Assembly: GCF_048077055.1 (NCBI RefSeq)
Contig: NZ_CP182236.1
Coordinates: forward strand, 4,340,001-4,404,000
DNA: 64,000 nt
Direction: 5' to 3'
DNA from: Egbenema bharatensis
GTDB taxonomy: Bacteria; Cyanobacteriota; Cyanobacteriia; Elainellales; Elainellaceae
How positions within the stretch are numbered: position 1 is the first letter of the stretch; each line of letters begins with the position of its first letter. The translations under genes were made by a program, and so were the position numbers. Positions 59,613 through 64,000 of this stretch are shown one piece after another. A model generated the notes under the pieces. It saw nothing but the letters and a program-made list of their open reading frames with translations. It was not told where the DNA came from and made no database searches.

Positions 59613-60890
59613 ATGATGCACCAACCTACAGAGTCTGCTCAAACTTCTGCCAGCAACCTGGTGGGCGATCGACCCACTGAAACGGCTACCTCTGTCGCTC
59701 CGTCCGGTGACAACAAACCAGCGAATGCCAAAAAGTCTCTAAAAGACATTCGTTTAGCCTGGTTAAATCCTGACATGAAGCTGAGTTTTTATATTCAGCC
59801 GGTTCTGCGGGAGTTATTCAAAATATTTCCCGAAAGTGTAGTCTATACAGGCAGATGGTCAGGATACGTTCCGGGCTGTGAGGATACCTTCAAACTGGAA
59901 CTGGTGGGTAAGGATCGGAGCATTCGCCTGCGGAAGACGGAGGGCTATAGCCGCATCCTGCAACTGCCGTCTCTGGGAATTGTTCCTCGGTTATGGCAGC
60001 AAAAGCCTCATGTTGTTTTTGTGGTGGGCTTTTCGCTCTGGGCACTGCTGGTATTACTGCTAAAGCCGTTGTGTCGGTGGCGGGTGGTCATTGTATATAG
60101 CGGCAGTTCTCCCAATATTGACATGAGCGATTCCAAACCACGGCTCTGGTCACGTCAGTTTATGGCGAAACTAACCGATGCGTTTGTGACCAATTCCCAG
60201 GGAGGAAAGAATTATCTGGTTAAAGACTTGCACGTTTCTGAGGATCAGGTATTTGCGCGACCGTACCAGATTCCTGACAAACGGGCACTCCTCGATCCGT
60301 CTGAAGTCACCTCGGTGGATCTGTCCGATCAGCAACAGCCCGTTTTCCTCTATATCGGCCAAACGACCCATCGTAAGGGATTGACCTATCTGCTGCAAGC
60401 CTGTGCGCGGTTGGAAGCCCAAAACTGTCGAGACTATAGCTTAGTGATTGTGGGGGATGGGCCGCAGCGAACAGAGTTTGAGAACTGGAGCCGTGAACAT
60501 GGGCTGGAAAACCGGGTGAAGTGGATGGGATGGGGTAGCTATGGTCAGCTAGGGGCTTACTATCAGCAGTCGAGCGTGTTTGTATTCCCCACCCTGGAGG
60601 ACATCTGGGGCATGGTGGTTCTGGAAGCAATGCTGTTTGGCAAGCCGATTTTATGTTCCAAAGATGCGGGGGTGGCGGAAATGATTGCCGAGGGTGAAAA
60701 CGGCCATGTGTTTGATCCGCAGGAGCCAGAGAAATTAGCGGCGTTAATGCAGCGTTTGATTGAGAACCCGGAACTGATTCAGCAGATGGGAGCCACTTCT
60801 CTGAACATTATTGAACAACAGGATACGCCGGAAATCTCTGCCCAAAACTTTGCTAAGGTCATTACTTCCGTTCTGAATTCCCGCCCATAG
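59613..60890 (+). CDS. GT4 family glycosyltransferase
   Basis: The 425-aa protein has a 45-residue low-complexity N-terminal extension (Ser/Thr/Pro/Ala-rich, ATSVAPSGDNKPANAKK) before the GT-B domains. The catalytic half shows LYIGQTTHRKGLTYLLQACA, LVIVGDGPQRTEFENWSREH and the donor-site TLEDIWGMVVLEAMLFGKP. The AAGGA of the upstream gene's 3' end lies 17 bases before ATG 59613. It uses a nucleotide-sugar donor. Confidence 0.9.
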   Translation: MMHQPTESAQTSASNLVGDRPTETATSVAPSGDNKPANAKKSLKDIRLAWLNPDMKLSFYIQPVLRELFKIFPESVVYTGRWSGYVPGCEDTFKLELVGKDRSIRLRKTEGYSRILQLPSLGIVPRLWQQKPHVVFVVGFSLWALLVLLLKPLCRWRVVIVYSGSSPNIDMSDSKPRLWSRQFMAKLTDAFVTNSQGGKNYLVKDLHVSEDQVFARPYQIPDKRALLDPSEVTSVDLSDQQQPVFLYIGQTTHRKGLTYLLQACARLEAQNCRDYSLVIVGDGPQRTEFENWSREHGLENRVKWMGWGSYGQLGAYYQQSSVFVFPTLEDIWGMVVLEAMLFGKPILCSKDAGVAEMIAEGENGHVFDPQEPEKLAALMQRLIENPELIQQMGATSLNIIEQQDTPEISAQNFAKVITSVLNSRP

Positions 60891-60904
60891 GAGCTAAAAC
60901 TGAC

Positions 60905-62152
60905 ATGATACTCTCTTCAGAGCCGATCAGCGCAAGCAGATCTTCTCAACGTCCGCGAGTGGCTGCCTTTGGCGAGTGGGACACTACCAATCTAGGCGAT
61001 CGCGCCATTTATGAGGGAGTGAAGCACTTTTTCCAGGAAATCGATTGGGAAGTAGTCGGTTATGGGTTAGGAACCCTTTCCCCGGTTGAGCAGAGAGCAG
61101 ACTCGCCGATGCGGATTCCGTTCGATCGAGGGGCGATCGATACCCGTTCCAGCCTGACGGATTCGATGACTCACCTCAAAAAGCGAGTTAAGCGTCCCAT
61201 CCGCGCTATCCGCCAGCAGCTTAAGATTCGAGCTTTGATGCCAGAATTGAGAACCGTTGATGCAATTTCGGTGGGGGGAGGCGCGCTGCTTGCCGATCAG
61301 GATTTGCATTTTCCCCAATCCCTGGAGGCAATCACCTGGGCTGCAAAGCGGCTGCAAATTCCCCTATTTTGTTTGGGATGCGGTTCGGTGCAAGACTGGT
61401 CTGCGGAAGGGAGGGCCATGATTCAGCAGTTTGCAGAAACCTGTCAGTTTATTGCAGTGCGAGATGCGGTCACATCGGAGCGGCTAACGGCACTGCTGGG
61501 AAGACCGATTCCGATCTTTGGTGATTTTGCGTTAACCCTCAAAGAGCCGATACCAGACGAAGCTAATGACGAGAACCGGAAAGCCGTTGCACTGAATGTC
61601 ATGGAATTGTTCGGTGAGGATCAACTGAGTCAGAAGCAATATGAATCGGCTCTGGTGAATGCAATCAAACACTGGTTATCTCAAGCTCAGAACAGTGAAA
61701 ATACCCGGTTCATCATTTTTACAACTGGTAATCCAGAGGATATAAAACCTGCAAGACGAGTCTTCCAAGAACTTTCCACTCACCCCAATGTCGAACTTCA
61801 TCTCCCAATCTGTATGAACGATATTCATAATATTTTGACGCAGGTTAGAGTGGTCATTTCTGCCAGGCTACACGCCGCAATTCTAGCCATTTCTGAGACT
61901 GTACCCGTGATCAGTTTTGCGCCAGGAGAGGTCTATCGCAAAAACCATAATTTCTTCAAGTCCATTGGCATAGCAGAGTACGCCATTTCTACCTTCGCTG
62001 AAGATGCCAGGGATCAATTAATGCATTTACTGAATCAACCTCAGCCACAATTGCTATCGGCCCAAAGATCGAAGCTGGATTTATCTAGCATTTTGAAAAC
62101 CCGATCGGACACCTGTTTGCAGTTTAGAAATCTGGCTGCTTTAAGGCACTAA
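60905..62152 (+). CDS. Polysaccharide pyruvyl transferase family protein
   Basis: The 415-aa protein has the CsaB/WcaK-like fold: a GEWDTTNLGDRAIYEGVKHF start, SVGGGALLADQDLHFPQS (Gly-rich PEP site), LGCGSVQDW, and a late SARLHAAILAISETVPVIS with the conserved Arg-Leu-His. It transfers pyruvate from phosphoenolpyruvate to a sugar of the repeat unit, adding negative charge. ATG 60905 has AGGAG 11 bases upstream, overlapping the stop of the preceding gene. It is in the middle of the glycosyltransferase operon. Confidence 0.9.
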   Translation: MILSSEPISASRSSQRPRVAAFGEWDTTNLGDRAIYEGVKHFFQEIDWEVVGYGLGTLSPVEQRADSPMRIPFDRGAIDTRSSLTDSMTHLKKRVKRPIRAIRQQLKIRALMPELRTVDAISVGGGALLADQDLHFPQSLEAITWAAKRLQIPLFCLGCGSVQDWSAEGRAMIQQFAETCQFIAVRDAVTSERLTALLGRPIPIFGDFALTLKEPIPDEANDENRKAVALNVMELFGEDQLSQKQYESALVNAIKHWLSQAQNSENTRFIIFTTGNPEDIKPARRVFQELSTHPNVELHLPICMNDIHNILTQVRVVISARLHAAILAISETVPVISFAPGEVYRKNHNFFKSIGIAEYAISTFAEDARDQLMHLLNQPQPQLLSAQRSKLDLSSILKTRSDTCLQFRNLAALRH

Positions 62153-62171
62153 AGAATATAAATTGACTAAT

Positions 62172-62212
62172 CTAAAATTCCTGTGGGGTGGGCATCTTGC
62201 CCGCCCAGTCAA
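62172..62212 (+). repeat. Dispersed intergenic repeat family A in the polysaccharide locus
   Basis: CTAAAATTCCTGTGGGGTGG followed by GCATCTTGCCCGCCCAGTCAA is a family A copy with two changes. It splits the otherwise compact locus and may end a transcript. Confidence 0.78.
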
Positions 62213-62320
62213 CACAGCAGAATGATTGACAGGTTATTTAATTTACAATCCCAAGTTCAGTTATTGTAGCATTCAAGCCAGCTCAATTTCATTCTGTCCC
62301 AAAGTTATGGAGATCGAGCT

Positions 62321-63256
62321 TTGCAATCCAGTTCAGCGTTAACCGTACGAAGCCTGATATGTCATCGTGATGTCGAGATGGCATTACTTTGTTTGGGATC
62401 TTTGCTTCAGTATTCCACTGAACCTTTAAACTTGATTCTGCATGATGATGGCACTTTGATGGCAGACGATCGGGAACGCTTAAAGCTAAACCTGCATGGC
62501 GTTTCCTTTGTTTCTCGATCGGAGGCAGATGAATTGACTCAACAGCAGCTCAAGGGCTATCCAAACTGTTTTCAGTATCGGCATGGTTCAGCTCATCAGA
62601 CGCAACATATTTTGAGTTTGAAACTATTTGATGTGGCTTTACTGAGTCATGATACGATTGCCTACTGCGATAGTGACATTCTTTTCTTGAAGCCATTTTG
62701 TCAGTTGTTTAATTTTCCTGATTCTTCCACCTCGGCATTGTTCATGAAGGATTTTCGAGAATCCTATTCAATTCATTTTCTGAAATTACTCAAATCAAAT
62801 GAGATTCAGTTGCCCAGCAAAGTGAATGCCGGGTTGATTTTTTTCAAAAAGCGTAATTTTGACCTGGATTTTGTGGAATGGCTCTTAAAGCAGGAAGAGT
62901 TCAAGTATATTTTTGCGTTCACTGAACAAACCTGTTGGGCTGCCCTTGGGTATCGGGCCCACTGTCGGTTCTGGGATCCTCAGCAGATCCAAATGATCCA
63001 CCAAAAGGCTCCGGTGACTCAGCAGACGATCGCAGGACATTTTACAACTCCCTATCGATACTTATTAAGACAATATTTTGCTAGAGATCCTGCCCATAAT
63101 CCAGTTGAGCCAGCATCCGTTTCCCCAGAATCTCCAACTGTAATAAACACCATACCCGCCGTGGACTGTCACCCCATAAGTTTGGCAAAAGAGCATTCCA
63201 GAATTCATTTAGGTGGGGTCAAACAAAAGATTGTGGGAAAACGCAAATCGTTCTGA
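62321..63256 (+). CDS. Putative glycosyltransferase, GT-A-like with DSD motif, AT-rich, TTG start
   Basis: The 311-aa protein starts with TTG at 62321 and GGAG 8 bases before; the next in-frame ATG would cut off part of the first strand. It has VRSLICHRDVEMALLCLGSL, LILHDDGT, the DSD site TIAYCDSDILFLKPF, KVNAGLIFFKKRNFDLDFVE, and FTEQTCWAALGY before AGHFTTPYRYL. The plan matches the 53613 gene (short GT-A domain, DSD, late His). The low GC stands out from the flanking locus. The precise family is not recognised. Confidence 0.68.
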   Translation: MQSSSALTVRSLICHRDVEMALLCLGSLLQYSTEPLNLILHDDGTLMADDRERLKLNLHGVSFVSRSEADELTQQQLKGYPNCFQYRHGSAHQTQHILSLKLFDVALLSHDTIAYCDSDILFLKPFCQLFNFPDSSTSALFMKDFRESYSIHFLKLLKSNEIQLPSKVNAGLIFFKKRNFDLDFVEWLLKQEEFKYIFAFTEQTCWAALGYRAHCRFWDPQQIQMIHQKAPVTQQTIAGHFTTPYRYLLRQYFARDPAHNPVEPASVSPESPTVINTIPAVDCHPISLAKEHSRIHLGGVKQKIVGKRKSF

Positions 63257-63314
63257 ACAGTCCGATTCAGGGGAAGCTTCAAAGTTGAGTCAAACGTTGT
63301 CAATACTGTGATGT

Positions 63315-64000
63315 ATGAATATCTATCTCTACTTAAAACATTTCCCGCCCCTGGGCGACGACCTGAATGAGGGAACCCGCAAAGCAGTGCATGGGCTGGC
63401 GATCGGATTGGCCCATCAGGGTGCCTCCGTGACGGTGCTTTGTGAGGGAGTGCAAGACAGCTTGACCCAGACGGACTATGGTTACTCGATTCAGTGCTTT
63501 GCAAATCCCCGTAGCGGTTCCTATCGCTCTGTCGCTGAAAGTGCCTCTTTCAACATTGCCCCTGGCTTAGAGCCATTTATCCGCGATCGCCAGCAGGATA
63601 GCCTGTTTATTCTCAATGGCATCTTTCATCGCAGTCTCTATTCCTTCGGCAAACTCCTCAGGAAATACGCTGTTCCCTACATCGTCGCTCCCCACGATCC
63701 CTATCATCCTGCCATTTTTAAGAAGAATGCCCATCTAAAACTGCCCTACTGGCACTTGATTGAAAAACCGCTACTGAATCGGGCGATCGCCATTCAAGTT
63801 TTAGATAAACGGCATGGTCAGTGGCTGCAACGGCTCCAGGTAAACCCTCCCGTAATTGAAGTACCAAATGGTTTTTCACCCACCGATGTCATGGCAGAGG
63901 CAGCGTTAGATTGGCGAACCGAAGGACGTTGCAAACTGATTTTTTTGGGGCGATTAGATGCCTACAACAAAGGATTGGATTTGCTGCTGGAGGCGTTTGC
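63315..64000 (+). CDS. GT4-like glycosyltransferase, cut at the window edge
   Basis: From ATG 63315 (NIYLYLKHFPPLGDDLNEGT) the frame stays open for 228 codons to the window end. It has HGLAIGLAHQGASVTVLCEG, YIVAPHDPYHPAIFKKNAHL, a VLDKRHGQWLQRL linker and CKLIFLGRLDAYNKGLDLLL, the GT4 start of the second domain. The rest lies to the right. It follows the 62321 gene by 58 bp. Confidence 0.88.
   Translation, partial: MNIYLYLKHFPPLGDDLNEGTRKAVHGLAIGLAHQGASVTVLCEGVQDSLTQTDYGYSIQCFANPRSGSYRSVAESASFNIAPGLEPFIRDRQQDSLFILNGIFHRSLYSFGKLLRKYAVPYIVAPHDPYHPAIFKKNAHLKLPYWHLIEKPLLNRAIAIQVLDKRHGQWLQRLQVNPPVIEVPNGFSPTDVMAEAALDWRTEGRCKLIFLGRLDAYNKGLDLLLEAF

Overview
The window looks like chromosomal DNA of a cyanobacterium, most simply a filamentous or otherwise repeat-rich one. 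Cyanobacterial markers include a CpcS/CpeS-type phycobiliprotein lyase, Ycf66, DUF3082 and DUF4079 membrane proteins, a ComEC with a degenerate C-terminal domain, many GCGATCGC (HIP1-type) octamers, and a giant serine/threonine kinase-ATPase-GAF-histidine kinase. Dispersed intergenic repeats and heptanucleotide STRR-like arrays point the same way. I cannot assign a genus from sequence alone. No tRNA, rRNA, CRISPR array or intact transposase was recognised.

Layout. 1-3.7 kb: the tail of a nitrile hydratase operon (putative alpha-subunit end plus accessory protein), then comEC and a DUF4079 gene on the minus strand. 3.8-7.5 kb: a cytosine-deaminase-like amidohydrolase carrying an in-frame repeat insertion, and a DUF4912 protein with a large Gly-Met-Ser repeat. 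8-13.4 kb: trpD; then, on the minus strand, a retropepsin-like protease, the overlapping genes coaD, a coiled-coil gene and surE, and an alpha/beta hydrolase. 13.6-19.6 kb: a small 62-aa protein, a frameshifted cyclophilin, argJ, ycf66, rsmA, ispE, DUF3082 and a secreted protein, all on the plus strand. 19.7-35.9 kb: katG, a TauE/SafE exporter, ileS with a small antitoxin-like gene downstream, an SLC12-type transporter, msrB, a secreted beta-propeller, mtnA, a methyltransferase and two convergent Uma2 genes. 36-47 kb: an outer-membrane-barrel-like protein invaded by heptamer repeats, a membrane Ser/Thr kinase, and a signalling operon made of the giant multidomain kinase (broken by two single-base deletions) and a hybrid histidine kinase. 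47-51.6 kb: sppA, cpcS, a divergent SDR/Cys-rich regulator pair, and an isolated ureB with a lysine tail. 52-64 kb: an extracellular polysaccharide locus entirely on the plus strand (Wzy/WaaL-like ligase or polymerase, Wzx-like flippase, at least six glycosyltransferases, a polysaccharide pyruvyl transferase), running off the right edge.

How the genes work together. The clearest functional unit is the polysaccharide locus: glycosyltransferases build a repeat unit, a pyruvyl transferase probably decorates it, the flippase exports it and the O-antigen-ligase-family protein polymerises or ligates it. The second unit is the two-gene signalling operon at 38.7-46.8 kb, joined by an ATGA overlap, which should form a phosphorelay if the giant kinase is intact. 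coaD, the coiled-coil gene and surE overlap end to end.

The most notable observations concern repeats and frames. A heptamer array (7 is not a multiple of 3) sits inside an outer-membrane-protein gene, so it could switch that gene on and off. A dispersed hairpin repeat has become protein-coding inside a deaminase. Three single-base deletions break otherwise well-conserved genes, which may be real decay or may be sequencing error.
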